Shown here: piece after piece, positions 18,957-28,934 of the stretch | Layout: the number at the start of each line of letters is the position of its first letter | Position numbering within the stretch: the stretch's first letter is position 1 | NCBI RefSeq assembly: GCF_021991875.1 | Contig: NZ_JAHLKR010000019.1 | Location: forward strand, 343,713 to 407,712 | Direction: 5' to 3' | DNA: 64,000 nucleotides | Origin: Mycetohabitans sp. B8 | GTDB taxonomy: Bacteria > Pseudomonadota > Gammaproteobacteria > Burkholderiales > Burkholderiaceae | The notes under the pieces: generated by a model | Databases searched by the model: none | Told to the model about the DNA's origin: nothing | Seen by the model: only the letters and a program-made list of their open reading frames with translations | Translations under genes and position numbers: made by a program

Positions 18957-20606
18957 ATGGTCGATAAGCCGATCGCCGATCCCGCGCCACGCGCTGCCTC
19001 GTCTGGTTTCCCGCCGTTGCAACACGCGTCGCGCAGCCGTCGTGCAACGGGGCTGCATTTGACGCTGGCGGGCACAATCGGCGCGCTGAATACGCTTGCG
19101 TTTGCGCCCACGCCACACGGCGGCTGGCTTGAGTTAGCGATTTTCGCCTGTGCGTTCTGGCTCGTGTCGCGCACCCGCACGCTGCGCGGCGCGTTGCTCA
19201 CTGGTGGCGCATTCGGTTTTGGCCAATTCGTCAGCGGGGTATGGTGGTTATATGTGAGCATGCATTTCTATGGCTACATGCCCGCGCTCATGGCCGGTAC
19301 CGCCGTCGTGCTGTTCTCGCTCTATCTGGCCCTTTATCCGGCATTTTCGGCTGGACTATGGCATTGGTGTCGCGCGCCGAGCGGGCAACACGCGACGTTC
19401 ACGCCCAGTTGGCATGCAAGCGTGGCGTTCGCCTGCGCATGGGCATTGGGCGAATGGTTGCGCGGGACCGTCTTCACTGGCTTTCCGTGGCTCGCCAGCG
19501 GGTACGCGCAAGTGGACGGTCCGTTTGCCGGTTTCGCTCCGCTCGTCGGCGTTTATGGGGTCGGCTGGGTCCTCGCACTCGTTGGCGCGTTGATTATACA
19601 GACAGCCATGCGTATGGGTGAGGGGCGCGGTGTGGCCACGTGGCTCGCGCCCGCCGCCGCCGCCGCGGGGCTGCTCGTTTGCGGCATGCTGCTCTCGCGC
19701 GTGACGTGGACCCAGCCGAGCGGGCCCGCACTGTCGGTGCGCCTGCTTCAAGGCAACGTCGAGCAGAGCATGAAATTCGATCCGGTCGGCATCCATCACG
19801 CTATTGCCCTGTACCAGCAGCTCATCACGGAAAAGCCGGCCGATCTGGTCGTGACGCCCGAAATCGCCATCCCGTTGCCGCTGTATGAAACGCCGCCCGA
19901 GTTCGGCACGGCGGTACGGCGCTTCGTGGACGTCACGCACACGTCGGTCCTGTTCGGTGCTGTCGGCGCAACGATGACCGAAAACGGGCCGAAGGATGTG
20001 ACCAACGCACTGTACGGGATCACGCCGGGATCATCGGTCCTGTACCGGTACGACAAGCATCATTTAGTGCCATTCGGCGAGTTCATCCCGTGGGGCTTCC
20101 GGTGGTTCGTCGACATGATGAAGATGCCATTAGGCGACTTCTCGCGCGGCGGCTCGATACAGCCACCATTTATCGTGCACGGGCAGCCAATCGCGACGAA
20201 TATCTGCTACGAAGACATTTTCGGCGAAGAGATCGCCCGCACGCTGCGCGGCCAGTCGCAACCCGCCAGCGTGCTGGTCAACTCGACGAACCTCGGCTGG
20301 TTCGGCAATACGATCGCACTGGACCAGCACCTGCAGATGGCACGGATGCGCGCGCTCGAGACCGGACGGCCGATGCTGCGCGCCACCAACACGGGCGCCA
20401 CCGCGATGATCGATGCGCACGGCTCGGTCAACGCCCAATTGCGCCGCTTCACAGTGGGCGCCCTTGACGTACGCGTGCAAGGCCGCAGTGGCATGACGCC
20501 CTACATCGTAGCCGGCAATATAACCGTATTGGTCATATCGCTGGTCGGGCTGGCGATCGGGTTTGGGATGGGACGCCGCGCCAGCGCTGGCCGCGCATGC
20601 GAATAG
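18957..20606 (+). CDS. lnt: Apolipoprotein N-acyltransferase
   Basis: This 549-residue inner-membrane enzyme adds the third acyl chain to outer-membrane lipoproteins. Seven or so hydrophobic segments fill the first 250 residues. The nitrilase-type periplasmic domain follows, with catalytic residues at about E302 (VVTPEIAIP), K367 (YDKHHLVPFGEF) and C417 (NICYEDIFG). A terminal helix ends the protein. An in-frame TTG at 18912 overlapping the corC stop is an alternative start; neither has a good ribosome-binding site. It normally leads directly to glyQ, but here about 1.1 kb with a broken effector-like gene intervenes. Confidence 0.94.
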   Translation: MVDKPIADPAPRAASSGFPPLQHASRSRRATGLHLTLAGTIGALNTLAFAPTPHGGWLELAIFACAFWLVSRTRTLRGALLTGGAFGFGQFVSGVWWLYVSMHFYGYMPALMAGTAVVLFSLYLALYPAFSAGLWHWCRAPSGQHATFTPSWHASVAFACAWALGEWLRGTVFTGFPWLASGYAQVDGPFAGFAPLVGVYGVGWVLALVGALIIQTAMRMGEGRGVATWLAPAAAAAGLLVCGMLLSRVTWTQPSGPALSVRLLQGNVEQSMKFDPVGIHHAIALYQQLITEKPADLVVTPEIAIPLPLYETPPEFGTAVRRFVDVTHTSVLFGAVGATMTENGPKDVTNALYGITPGSSVLYRYDKHHLVPFGEFIPWGFRWFVDMMKMPLGDFSRGGSIQPPFIVHGQPIATNICYEDIFGEEIARTLRGQSQPASVLVNSTNLGWFGNTIALDQHLQMARMRALETGRPMLRATNTGATAMIDAHGSVNAQLRRFTVGALDVRVQGRSGMTPYIVAGNITVLVISLVGLAIGFGMGRRASAGRACE

Positions 20607-20617
20607 GCACGAACGTT

Positions 20618-20678
20618 TTCGTCTATCCGGCGATCGTTTCCGGATTGGGCGCGCCATCCTGCATGTCGCGCCTATAAA
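20618..20678 (+). promoter_or_regulatory. Near-consensus hrpII-type promoter
   Basis: TTCG (20618-20621), 16 bases, then TTCC (20638-20641) differs by one base from the hrpII box TTCG-N16-TTCG. TATAAA (20673-20678) follows after 31 bases, the spacing expected of HrpB/HrpX-dependent promoters. The open frame at 20716 begins about 30 bases after the predicted transcription start. Confidence 0.6.
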
Positions 20679-20715
20679 GCTAGGAGCATGAACCGAGCCA
20701 ACCAGGGGTCACCGC

Positions 20716-21405
20716 ATGCCAGATCCGTTCATGCCGGGCAGCCGAACCAGCGTTTGGCGTACGAGTCGCCTCGCCAACGCTTCGCACTTACCCGATCACG
20801 TTCTGCCTGACTCAAGCCAGCAGCCGGTGAAGGGTACCCATGTACAAGCCACTGAGCAAAGCAAATTAGGCGGCCTGTCGGTACTCAAGGCGTTGGCGTC
20901 TTCCCAAACTCGCATTACACAATTTTGTGCGGTCGAATGTGTTGGGATGCGGTCAAGTACTGCCTATGGCAAAGCGGCATGATCAATAAAAAGTCGCATA
21001 ACAATTTGAACGGCTATCAACTTGTCTCGCCATTCCATCCCCGCATAGACAGTGCCGAAGCAATGGCACGTGTGCCACGCGGGCACGTACTCGGATTCTT
21101 CAAGTTCGGCGATGTGTTCAAAAGCGAAGATGAAATCCAGGACAACGACACACCACCCCGGACACACAGCCTGCCTTTCCACGTCATGATCAGCACCGGC
21201 CAAGGCCATGCCGCCGGCAATAAAAAGCTGTATAAGGATGGGGCACAAGGCTATCTGGGAGGCACTCGGTCTGCGCACGCTGACGTGGAGCTCGGATAAA
21301 ACCGTCGTAGCCATCATAGGCAAAGATCCAAACGACGGCAGCCCAATGTACCATCGCCTCTTATTAACGCATCGCCCAGCCTCCGATCTCGCGAGTAGTC
21401 GGTAG
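20716..21405 (+). pseudogene. Frameshifted effector-like gene with cysteine-peptidase-like Cys/His pattern
   Basis: Reading from ATG 20716 (AGGGG eight bases upstream) gives a Ser/Pro/Gln-rich start (MPDPFMPGSRTSVW...), typical of type III-secreted proteins. At the TGTG of 20938-20941 the sense switches to another frame: removing one TG joins VE to CWDAVKYCLWQSGMINKK. At the run of five A (21222-21226) it switches back: one A fewer joins GHAAGNK to SCIRMGHKAIWEALGLRTLT and TWSSDKTVVAIIGKD up to the stop at 21405. The two insertions total three bases, so the ancestral protein had about 228 residues. CWDAV and FHVMISTGQGH look like the Cys and His sites of a papain/NlpC-type fold. The family is not identified. 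A read error in either repeat cannot be excluded. Confidence 0.65.
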
Positions 21406-21701
21406 TTTATCTACAGTGCGTACGGCGCCCGCGGCGTGCGCGATCAGCCGCGCTCCCGCAAGCGTGGCTGCCAAGTTGATCAACTACGTGGTCGGCTGCG
21501 GCACGCTGCTGGCGCGCATCGAATGAATGCGGGCGAGCGCAAACTTCGTTTCGCCGGCATCAACGGTGACCACGGTACGCGCGAACGCGACCGGTCCTGT
21601 GCCCTTTTCCGCTAAAATCTCTCCTTTTAGCACTTTTCTTGCCCCGGGGCGGCGACGTGTGCCAGTGCGCACGTCCAGACGCTTCGCCTGAAAGGCATTT
21701 C
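21406..21701. promoter_or_regulatory. Intergenic region upstream of glyQ
   Basis: No gene seen in these 296 bases. TAAAAT at 21613-21618, some 85 bases before the glyQ start, is a plausible -10 box next to a short AT-rich patch (CTCCTTTTAGCACTTTTC). No clear -35 or riboswitch is evident. Confidence 0.35.
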
Positions 21702-22715
21702 ATGCTCACGTTCCAGCAAATCATCCTGACCCTGCAATCCTACTGGGACAGACAGGGCTGCGCGCTCCTGCAACCCTACGACATGGAAGTCGGCGCGGGC
21801 ACGTCACACACTGCGACGTTTCTGCGCGCAATCGGTCCCGAGCCGTGGCGCGCTGCCTATGTACAGCCGTCGCGGCGTCCCAAAGACGGCCGCTACGGCG
21901 AGAATCCCAATCGAATGCAGCACTACTACCAGTACCAGGTGGTCCTCAAGCCGGCGCCGGAGAACATCCTGGACCTGTACCTGGGCTCGCTGCAAGCGCT
22001 CGGACTGGACCTGAAGCAGAACGATGTGCGCTTTGTCGAAGATGACTGGGAGAACCCGACGCTGGGCGCTTGGGGCCTGGGGTGGGAAGTGTGGCTCAAC
22101 GGCATGGAGGTCACGCAGTTCACGTACTTCCAGCAAGTCGGCGGGCTCGATTGCAAGCCGGTGCTCGGCGAAATCACATACGGCATCGAGCGCCTGGCCA
22201 TGTATCTACAGCAGGTCGAGAACGTATTCGATCTGGTATGGACCGAATGGGAAGAGGACGGCCCAGCCGGCAAGGTGCTGCGCCGGCTGACCTACGGCGA
22301 CGTGTTTCACCAGAACGAGGTCGAGCAGTCGACATACAACTTCGAGCAAGCGAACGCCGAGTTGCTATTCACGTTCTTCAATGCGTATGAGAGCGAGGCC
22401 CGGCGCATCATCGAGCAACGGCTCGCGCTGCCGGCCTACGAGTTGATCCTGAAAGCCGCGCATACGTTCAACCTGCTCGATGCCCGCGGGGCGATCTCCG
22501 TGACGGAGCGCGCCGCGTACATTGGCCGCATTCGCGCGCTATCGCGGCTGGTCGCGCAGGCGTACTACGATTCGCGGGAGGCACTCGGCTTCCCGATGCT
22601 GGGCGAGGCGGCCGGCGCGCACGCGCGCGGCACCATCACCGCTGAACAAGAAGCCGCCCGCCCCGATTGGGTGCCGCCGCTGAAGGTCGAGCGCAAGCTC
22701 GAGGACGACGCCTGA
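21702..22715 (+). CDS. glyQ: Glycyl-tRNA synthetase alpha subunit
   Basis: This 337-residue class II synthetase subunit binds glycine and ATP in the alpha2beta2 enzyme. The opening [20 protein letters not shown] and motifs such as [19 protein letters not shown] and [15 protein letters not shown] are characteristic. The carboxyl end is about 25-30 residues longer than in E. coli and is rich in Ala/Glu. glyS follows after 24 bases in one operon. Frame is open upstream, but ATG 21702 gives the conserved start. Confidence 0.96.
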   Translation: MLTFQQIILTLQSYWDRQGCALLQPYDMEVGAGTSHTATFLRAIGPEPWRAAYVQPSRRPKDGRYGENPNRMQHYYQYQVVLKPAPENILDLYLGSLQALGLDLKQNDVRFVEDDWENPTLGAWGLGWEVWLNGMEVTQFTYFQQVGGLDCKPVLGEITYGIERLAMYLQQVENVFDLVWTEWEEDGPAGKVLRRLTYGDVFHQNEVEQSTYNFEQANAELLFTFFNAYESEARRIIEQRLALPAYELILKAAHTFNLLDARGAISVTERAAYIGRIRALSRLVAQAYYDSREALGFPMLGEAAGAHARGTITAEQEAARPDWVPPLKVERKLEDDA

Positions 22716-22739
22716 GACGACAGAAGAGAAGCCATTCCA

Positions 22740-24842
22740 ATGAGTCAACCATCCACCCTGCTCGTCGAACTGCTGACCGAAGAGTTGCCACCGAAGGCGC
22801 TTGCCCGCTTGTCCAATGCCTTTGCCAACGGCCTGGTCGAACGGCTCGCCGCGCGCGACCTGATCGACGTCACTGACGGCGGCTCGCCTTCGTTCGAGCC
22901 GTTCGGCACGCCGCGTCGGTTGGCGGTCGCGATCCGCAACGTGCGCGAGGTGGCGCCGCAGCGCCAGGTGCGCGAAAAAGTCCTGCCCGTTTCCGTGGCG
23001 TTCGACGCCAACGGACAGCCAAGCGCGCCGCTAGCCAAAAAACTCGCCGCCCTGGGCTTTCCGGATATGCCGCTCACGCGCTTAGAGCGCGCGATGGACG
23101 GCAAGACCGAGGCGTTCTTCCTAAATTACGCTGCACCGGGCGTGACGTTAGAAGACGGTCTGCAGGCCGCACTGGGCGAAACCCTCGCCAAGCTGCCGAT
23201 CCCGAAGGTCATGACGTACCAGCGGCCGGACGGCACGAGCGTGCAGTTCGTGCGCCCGGCGCACCGGCTCGTTGCGCTGCACGCAAACCGTATCGTGCCG
23301 GTCACGGCGCTCGGATTGGATGCGGACGCGGTCACGCTCGGCCACCGGTTTCTGTCCGAGGGCCACATCGCGATCTTGCATGCAGACGACTATGCGCGCA
23401 CGCTCGAGCAGCGCGGCAAGGTCATCGCCAGCATGCGGGCACGCAAGGAAGCGATCCGCGTGCAATTGCTCGAGCGGGCGGGCGCGGACCATGTACTGAT
23501 GCCCGAGGCGCTGCTTGACGAAGTGAATGCGCTGGTCGAATGGCCGATCGTCTACGAATGCCGTTTCGATGACGCGTTCCTGCAGGTGCCGCAAGAATGC
23601 CTGATCCTGACGATGCAGACAAACCAGAAGTATTTCGCGTTGACCGACGCCGGCGGCAAGTTGCGGTCACGTTTCCTGATCGTGTCGAACTTGCAGACCG
23701 ACACGCCGCAGCAGATCGTGCTGGGCAACGAGCGCGTCGTGCGCCCACGGCTGGCCGACGCAAAGTTCTTCTTCGAGCAGGACCAGAAAAAGACGCTCGA
23801 GCAGCGCGTGCCGCTGCTGGCCAATGTCGTGTACCACAACAAGCTGGGCTCCCAATTGCAGCGCGTCGAGCGGCTCGAAGCGCTAGCGGCGGTGATTGCG
23901 CCCGGCGTGGGCGTTGACGCGCAGCGGGCAGCGCGCGCCGCGCGGCTGGCCAAGGCGGACCTGCTCACCGACATGGTGGGCGAGTTCCCGGAATTGCAAG
24001 GCACGATGGGCGCCTACTACGCGCGCCACGACGGCGAGCCCGACGATATTGCGCTGGCGTGCTCGGAGCACTACCGACCGCGCTTTGCCGGCGACGCGCT
24101 ACCGCCCACCGCGATGAGTACCGTGGTCGCGCTCGCCGATAAGCTCGAGACGCTGGTGGGCATCTGGGGCATCGGCCTGCAGCCGACCGGGGAAAAGGAC
24201 CCGTTCGCGCTACGCCGACACGCGCTCGGCGTGCTACGCATCGTGCTCGAAAAGCGGCTGCCGCTGGACCTGATCGACTTGTTGCGGCATACGTACGCCC
24301 AATTTGCAGCCCAGCCGCAAGTTGCCGATCCCACTAGCGCGTTGCACGGCTTCTTCATCGACCGGCTACGCGGTCTGTTGCGCGAGCGCGGCTACGACGC
24401 GAATGAGGTGGACGCGGTACTGAGCCAGAATCCGACCCGCATCGACGACATCACCGGCCGACTCGACGCGGTACGCGAATTTGCCGCGTTGCCCGAGGCA
24501 GCATCGCTGGCGTCGGCCAACAAGCGGATCACGAACATCTTGAAGAAATCCGACGGCGCGGCCCAGCATGTCGAGACAAAGCTGTTGGTAGAGCCGGCGG
24601 AACGGGCGCTGTTCGAGCAGTTGTGCAACGTCACGCCAACCGTGCAGGGCCGGCTGGGCTCACGCGACTACACAGGCGCACTGTCGGCGCTCGCGTCGTT
24701 GCGCGACGCGGTTGATACATTCTTCAACGACGTGATGGTCAATGCCGACGATGCCGCATTGCGGGCGAACCGGCTGGGCTTGTTGGCGCAGCTGCACGAG
24801 CAGATGAACTGCGTGGCCGATATCTCGAAGCTCGCGGCATGA
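22740..24842 (+). CDS. glyS: Glycyl-tRNA synthetase beta subunit
   Basis: This 700-residue partner of GlyQ recognises tRNA(Gly). The start [20 protein letters not shown] is the family signature, followed by the tRNA_synt_2f body and a C-terminal DALR-type anticodon-binding region (about 580-690). Length is normal. GlyQ and GlyS are separate genes here, as in most proteobacteria. Confidence 0.96.
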   Translation: MSQPSTLLVELLTEELPPKALARLSNAFANGLVERLAARDLIDVTDGGSPSFEPFGTPRRLAVAIRNVREVAPQRQVREKVLPVSVAFDANGQPSAPLAKKLAALGFPDMPLTRLERAMDGKTEAFFLNYAAPGVTLEDGLQAALGETLAKLPIPKVMTYQRPDGTSVQFVRPAHRLVALHANRIVPVTALGLDADAVTLGHRFLSEGHIAILHADDYARTLEQRGKVIASMRARKEAIRVQLLERAGADHVLMPEALLDEVNALVEWPIVYECRFDDAFLQVPQECLILTMQTNQKYFALTDAGGKLRSRFLIVSNLQTDTPQQIVLGNERVVRPRLADAKFFFEQDQKKTLEQRVPLLANVVYHNKLGSQLQRVERLEALAAVIAPGVGVDAQRAARAARLAKADLLTDMVGEFPELQGTMGAYYARHDGEPDDIALACSEHYRPRFAGDALPPTAMSTVVALADKLETLVGIWGIGLQPTGEKDPFALRRHALGVLRIVLEKRLPLDLIDLLRHTYAQFAAQPQVADPTSALHGFFIDRLRGLLRERGYDANEVDAVLSQNPTRIDDITGRLDAVREFAALPEAASLASANKRITNILKKSDGAAQHVETKLLVEPAERALFEQLCNVTPTVQGRLGSRDYTGALSALASLRDAVDTFFNDVMVNADDAALRANRLGLLAQLHEQMNCVADISKLAA

Positions 24843-24885
24843 GTGACGGCCGATTCTCTTTCCCGGCAAACGGCGTAAATTGACG

Positions 24886-25437
24886 ATGCAAAAGAAACTC
24901 GTGATCCTCGATCGTGACGGCGTCGTCAACCACGACTCCGACGCGTTCATCAAGTCACCCGACGAATGGATCCCAATCCCGGGAAGCCTCGAGGCAATCG
25001 CGCGGCTGAACCAGGCGGGCTACCGCGTCGTGATCGCGAGCAACCAGTCGGGCATCGGTCGCGGTCTGTTCGACATGGCCACGCTCAACGAGATACACGA
25101 GAAGATGCACCGCAAGCTGGCAGCGCTGGGCGGGCGGGTCGATGCCATCTTCTTCTGTCCGCATACGCCCACCGACCATTGCGATTGCCGCAAACCGAAA
25201 CCCGGTCTGCTCGCGCAGATCATCCGGCGCTTCGAGATCGATGCCGCCAGCACGCCCGTGGTCGGCGATTCGCTGCGCGACCTGCAAGCCGGCGCGGCGC
25301 TGGGATTCAGTTGTCACCTAGTGCTGACCGGCAAAGGCCAGAAAACGCTGGATGCCGGCCATCTGCCGGCAGGCACGACAGTCTATGCGGACTTGTATGC
25401 GTTTGCGCTCGACTTCCTTGCCGCCGAAGCCCACTGA
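24886..25437 (+). CDS. gmhB: D-glycero-beta-D-manno-heptose-1,7-bisphosphate 7-phosphatase
   Basis: This 183-residue HAD-superfamily phosphatase makes the heptose precursor of the lipopolysaccharide core. LDRDGVVN (about 7-14) holds the nucleophilic and acid-base aspartates. The CPHTPTDHCDCRKPKPG segment is the zinc-binding loop typical of GmhB, and VVGDSLRDLQAG is HAD motif III. ATG 24886 is preferred over TTG 24880. It lies between glyS and plsC, all plus strand and closely spaced. Confidence 0.93.
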   Translation: MQKKLVILDRDGVVNHDSDAFIKSPDEWIPIPGSLEAIARLNQAGYRVVIASNQSGIGRGLFDMATLNEIHEKMHRKLAALGGRVDAIFFCPHTPTDHCDCRKPKPGLLAQIIRRFEIDAASTPVVGDSLRDLQAGAALGFSCHLVLTGKGQKTLDAGHLPAGTTVYADLYAFALDFLAAEAH

Positions 25438-25480
25438 GCCGACGCGCCCCGCACCGCCCAAGGCCTTGTATTGCAACATC

Positions 25481-26260
25481 ATGCACATGATTCGCTCGAC
25501 GCTGTTCTTCATTTACCTGGTCGTCTACACGATCCCGTATGCATGCGCCTGCTTCATTGCGTTCCCGTTTCTGAACGCAAACCGGCGCTATAAGATGGCC
25601 GTCGGCTGGTGCCGCTCGACGCTGTGGACGCTACGGCACCTGGTCGGCGTGAGCTGGCGCATCGAAGGTCTGGACAACCTGCCTAACGGCCCGGCCGTGC
25701 TGCTGCCCAAACACCAGTCCGCGTGGGAAACGCTGGCCTTTCCGGCGATCATGCCGCGTCCGTTGTGCTATGTCTTCAAGCGCGAGTTGCTGTACGTGCC
25801 ATTTTTTGGCTGGGCCCTTGGGATGCTGAAGATGGTGCACGTCAACCGCAACAAGGGGCACCGAGCGTTCACGTCGCTCATTCGGCAGGGCAAGGAACGG
25901 ATGGCCGAGGGCTCATGGGTGATCATGTTCCCGGAAGGCACACGGGTGCCGGTGGGCAAACGTGGCAAGTACAAGACTGGCGGCACGCGCTTCGCGGTCG
26001 CTGCCGGGGTGCCCGTGGTGCCGATCGCGCACAACGCCGGACACGTGTGGCCGCGCAACGCTTTTCTAAAATTTCCGGGTATAGTCACAGTGTCGATCGG
26101 CAAGCCCATCGACACCCGCAACCTGAACGCTGACGAAGTCATGGCGCGCGTCGAGGAATGGATTGAAACCGAGATGCGCCGCATCGATCCGCATGCGTAT
26201 CCTGCGCAGGACGAAACGCCGGTGTATGCCAAACGCGCGTCGTCGTCCGAGGCGCTCTGA
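25481..26260 (+). CDS. plsC: 1-acyl-sn-glycerol-3-phosphate acyltransferase
   Basis: This 259-residue inner-membrane enzyme makes phosphatidic acid. A hydrophobic N-terminal segment (about 7-35) precedes the acyltransferase motifs KHQSAWET (in place of the usual HxxxxD; the last position here is Glu), the RELLYVPFFGWAL block, MFPEGTR (motif III) and VPVVPIAHNAG. The HQSxWE form of motif I is, to my knowledge, usual for this beta-proteobacterial subgroup. A second ATG at 25487 is an alternative start. It follows gmhB by 43 bases. Confidence 0.92.
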   Translation: MHMIRSTLFFIYLVVYTIPYACACFIAFPFLNANRRYKMAVGWCRSTLWTLRHLVGVSWRIEGLDNLPNGPAVLLPKHQSAWETLAFPAIMPRPLCYVFKRELLYVPFFGWALGMLKMVHVNRNKGHRAFTSLIRQGKERMAEGSWVIMFPEGTRVPVGKRGKYKTGGTRFAVAAGVPVVPIAHNAGHVWPRNAFLKFPGIVTVSIGKPIDTRNLNADEVMARVEEWIETEMRRIDPHAYPAQDETPVYAKRASSSEAL

Positions 26261-26320
26261 GCACGCTCCGATACGATAGCCAGCGACCCGCGCAGCGACA
26301 CTTCGTCGAACCCGATAACT

Positions 26321-27385
26321 ATGGCTCACGCGCCCTTGCCGCGACACGCGGCGCTCGATTCGCGTCAACTCGACCTGCCACTGTTCGACAGCGGCAACGC
26401 GTTGCCGGGCCTATCCGTCGAAGTCCCGGCCGGGCCGCGGCCCGCCTGCGCGGGGGCGCCCGCCGGCGGCACCTGTTCGCCCCGGCCCGGCGCCGAATCG
26501 ACACAACCACCGTCGACGCCGTTGTCCTCGTTGCCGCCGGTGGAGCCGCTTGCCGCGCTGTTGCCGCCGTTGCGTCCGTCTTCTGGCCCGACGAACGCGA
26601 CGCCAGCGCCATCACTGCCGGCGGGCGCCACGCCGCGCAACGAGGCTCGGTTGCAGGACAGTAGCCGGCTGCGCTGCGTGTACCTCGGCTCGCACCGGCT
26701 CAATTATCGGCTCAAGCGTTCCGCGCGACGCACCATCGGATTCTCGATCGACGGCAACGGACTAGCCGTCACCGCACCACGCTGGGCCACACTGGCCGAT
26801 ATCGAGTCGGCGCTCGCCGACAAGCAGCGCTGGATTTTCGCCAAGCTGGCCGAGTGGCAAACGCGCACGGAACAACGCGCGCTGCCGCGCATCGTCTGGA
26901 CCGATGGAGCGAGCTTGCCCTACCTGGGCAAGCCGTTGACTGTCGCCGTCACGTCGTCAAGCGGCACGTTGTGGCATGACCCCGAACGGGCCGTGCTCGA
27001 GCTGGGCTTGCCACTGGATGCGCACGCGCAGCAGATCAAGGATCGCGTACAGGGCTGGCTGCAGCAGGAAGCCCGACGCCTGTTCGGCGAGCGACTCGAC
27101 CTCTATGCACAACGCCTCGGCGTGCGACATAGCGCGTACGCGCTGTCATCGGCGACCACCCGTTGGGGGAGTTGCTCGAGCGACGGCAAGATCCGGCTGA
27201 ACTGGCGCTTGATCCATTTTCCGCTGTCGATCGTCGATTATGTCGTCGCACACGAACTCGCGCATTTGCGCGAAATGAACCACAGTTCGCGTTTCTGGGA
27301 TACAGTCGCGTCGATCTTTCCGGAATTCCGCGAGGCGCGCAGTTCGCTGAAGAATCATCCACTGGAGTGGCTCCCCACACTGTAA
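26321..27385 (+). CDS. YgjP/SprT-like zinc metalloprotease family protein
   Basis: A 354-residue protein whose C-terminal 230 residues form a DUF45/YgjP (WSS-like gluzincin) domain: [18 protein letters not shown] followed by [18 protein letters not shown], where HELAH plus the downstream histidine would bind zinc (about 310-318). The first 110 residues are proline/alanine-rich, disordered in character and not conserved in the family. The substrate is unknown; family members are thought to be metal-dependent hydrolases. It follows plsC after 60 bases. Confidence 0.85.
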   Translation: MAHAPLPRHAALDSRQLDLPLFDSGNALPGLSVEVPAGPRPACAGAPAGGTCSPRPGAESTQPPSTPLSSLPPVEPLAALLPPLRPSSGPTNATPAPSLPAGATPRNEARLQDSSRLRCVYLGSHRLNYRLKRSARRTIGFSIDGNGLAVTAPRWATLADIESALADKQRWIFAKLAEWQTRTEQRALPRIVWTDGASLPYLGKPLTVAVTSSSGTLWHDPERAVLELGLPLDAHAQQIKDRVQGWLQQEARRLFGERLDLYAQRLGVRHSAYALSSATTRWGSCSSDGKIRLNWRLIHFPLSIVDYVVAHELAHLREMNHSSRFWDTVASIFPEFREARSSLKNHPLEWLPTL

Positions 27386-27522
27386 CGCTCACCAGTGCGT
27401 TTGGACGCATCGCGCAAAGCCGTGCCGTACAGGTTAAAATCCCCGCCGTATCGCGCCGTGCCAGCCGTAGGGCGCTGTTATTGCGCCTCCCGCAACGCTA
27501 TCGACATTTCAAGGATCTCGTC

Positions 27523-27912
27523 ATGCGCCTTCTTCATACGATGCTTCGAGTCGGCAACCTGGAGCGATCGCTGGACTTTTACACGAATGTGCTAGGCATG
27601 CAGTTGCTGCGCAAGCGTGATTATCCGGAAGGCCGCTTTACGCTTGCGTTCGTCGGCTACGGTAACGAGGACGACCATACGGTCATCGAGTTGACCCATA
27701 ATTGGGACATCTCGGCCTATGAGCCGGGCACGGGCTTCGGCCATCTCGCGATTGCCGTGGATAACGCACGCGAAGCGTGCGACGCGGTGCGCGCCAAGGG
27801 CGGAAAAGTCACGCGCGAGGCAGGCCCGATGAAGCATGGCACCACGGTGATTGCCTTCGTCGAGGATCCTGACGGCTACAAGATCGAGTTCATCGAGAAA
27901 ACCCGTTCATAA
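27523..27912 (+). CDS. gloA: Lactoylglutathione lyase (glyoxalase I)
   Basis: This 129-residue cytoplasmic enzyme isomerises the methylglyoxal-glutathione adduct to S-lactoylglutathione. [20 protein letters not shown] and [18 protein letters not shown] open the first betaalphabeta unit. The metal-binding His/Glu residues are at His5, Glu56 (TVIELTHNW), His74 (FGHLAIAV) and the terminal Glu of [12 protein letters not shown], the Ni-dependent pattern of E. coli GloA. ATG 27523 gives the standard length, although the frame is open much further up. Confidence 0.95.
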   Translation: MRLLHTMLRVGNLERSLDFYTNVLGMQLLRKRDYPEGRFTLAFVGYGNEDDHTVIELTHNWDISAYEPGTGFGHLAIAVDNAREACDAVRAKGGKVTREAGPMKHGTTVIAFVEDPDGYKIEFIEKTRS

Positions 27913-28139
27913 TCCAGATGGCCATGACCGCCGCGTCAGTCCGCAAGCCGCTCGATGCCTTTGTCTTTTTGCCTTCGCCATCGCATTGCTGGCGCTGGCT
28001 GGCCTGACCGGCACCGCCCATGTGACCGAGTGAACGCCCGTGGCCGTCGTTGGCATCGCGTATCGTTGACGTCCCCCGACCTCAAGTCCTGAGCTTTGCC
28101 CACAACGATGTATGCGAATCCCCCTCATTCTGACTTTCG
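27913..28139. other. Intergenic region with a possible EamA-transporter relic
   Basis: No intact gene. The stretch 27918-28010 can be read as MAMTAASVRKPLDAFVF and then, in another frame, a hydrophobic run (IALLALAGLTG). This recalls the first residues of an EamA/DMT permease (RKPLDAxAF...), but it is too short to be sure. No terminator with a T-run is evident for gloA. Confidence 0.3.
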
Positions 28140-28529
28140 TTAGGCTTGCAGCATGAGCGTCGGGTGATAGCGCCACATTTTCGGGTCGGCGCTTAATAGT
28201 GCGATCCCCTCGTGGAGGGCTTGCGCTACCATAAGACGATCGAACGGATCGTCGTGATCCTCATGCGTTGGCAGTAATGCGACCATCTGCGCATGGTCAT
28301 TGATGATCGGTAGCTGCGTAAAGCCTGCTAGACGAAACGCCAAGCGAGCTTCACGCGGATGAATGCACAGGTTGCCCTTCGCGTGTTTGATTGCAATTTC
28401 CCAAACGGCCGCCGCACTGACCAGCAGCGTATTGGCCGGATTCTCGATGATTTCGACGGCTTGGGCAGACAGCTGCGGAGCACCTTCTGCCGCCCACAGC
28501 GCAATATGCGTATCAAGTAGCACTTTCAC
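28140..28529 (-). CDS. PIN-domain toxin, VapC family
   Basis: A 129-residue PIN-fold ribonuclease, expected to cleave tRNA or other RNA when free of its antitoxin. MKVLLDTHIALWAAEG has the first acidic site (Asp6). VSAAAVWEIAIKHAKG gives the conserved Glu, and HEDHDDPFDRLMVAQAL the later catalytic aspartates. It overlaps the antitoxin gene by four bases (28526-28529), the classic antitoxin-first arrangement. All active-site acids appear intact, so the toxin is probably functional. Confidence 0.9.
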   Translation of the reverse strand: MKVLLDTHIALWAAEGAPQLSAQAVEIIENPANTLLVSAAAVWEIAIKHAKGNLCIHPREARLAFRLAGFTQLPIINDHAQMVALLPTHEDHDDPFDRLMVAQALHEGIALLSADPKMWRYHPTLMLQA

Positions 28530-28795
28530 GGCAAAAGCCCTTGCCCTGCACTCGCCTCAAAGTCAGCCGCGATCACATCGTCGTTCGCATTAAATGCCTC
28601 AACGGTAGTGGGCACGCCCAATCCGGCGAGTAAATGCCGTGCCGCGCCAATCCGTTTGGGGGCGGTAAAGGGCACCAACCGTGCGACGGGCGTGCCATGC
28701 CGGGCAATGATAACCTCGCTTTCTTGCCCCACTTCAAGTTGTTCGACCAAGCTCGACAGCCGCGATTTAGCGTCGTGCATATTCACGGTCAACAT
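28526..28795 (-). CDS. Phd/YefM-family antitoxin
   Basis: An 89-residue antitoxin. The N-terminal part (LTVNMHDAKSRLSSLVEQLE, then GQESEVIIARHGTPVARLVP) is the Phd/YefM DNA-binding and dimerisation fold. The disordered tail (about 55-89) should wrap and neutralise the PIN toxin. ATG 28795 is chosen because GGGAGGG stands five bases upstream; an in-frame ATG at 28813 lacks one. A perfect palindrome 19 bases upstream is the likely autoregulatory operator. Confidence 0.88.
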   Translation of the reverse strand: MLTVNMHDAKSRLSSLVEQLEVGQESEVIIARHGTPVARLVPFTAPKRIGAARHLLAGLGVPTTVEAFNANDDVIAADFEASAGQGLLP

Positions 28796-28813
28796 ATCGG
28801 CCCTCCCGCCCAA

Positions 28814-28837
28814 GTTAGCTAATCAATATTAGCTAAC
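28814..28837. promoter_or_regulatory. Toxin-antitoxin operator palindrome
   Basis: GTTAGCTAAT-CAAT-ATTAGCTAAC is a perfect inverted repeat with 10-bp arms in an AT-rich patch just upstream of the antitoxin gene (minus strand). Its position over the expected promoter fits repression by the antitoxin-toxin complex. Confidence 0.82.
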
Positions 28838-28934
28838 AGTGTAAATCCCCATTCCAGACAAGGCAACGCGCTGCGGCACAATTTCCCCTCTGACGCCGGC
28901 CGCGAGCCTCTGCATGCTGAACGTGTGCGCACGT

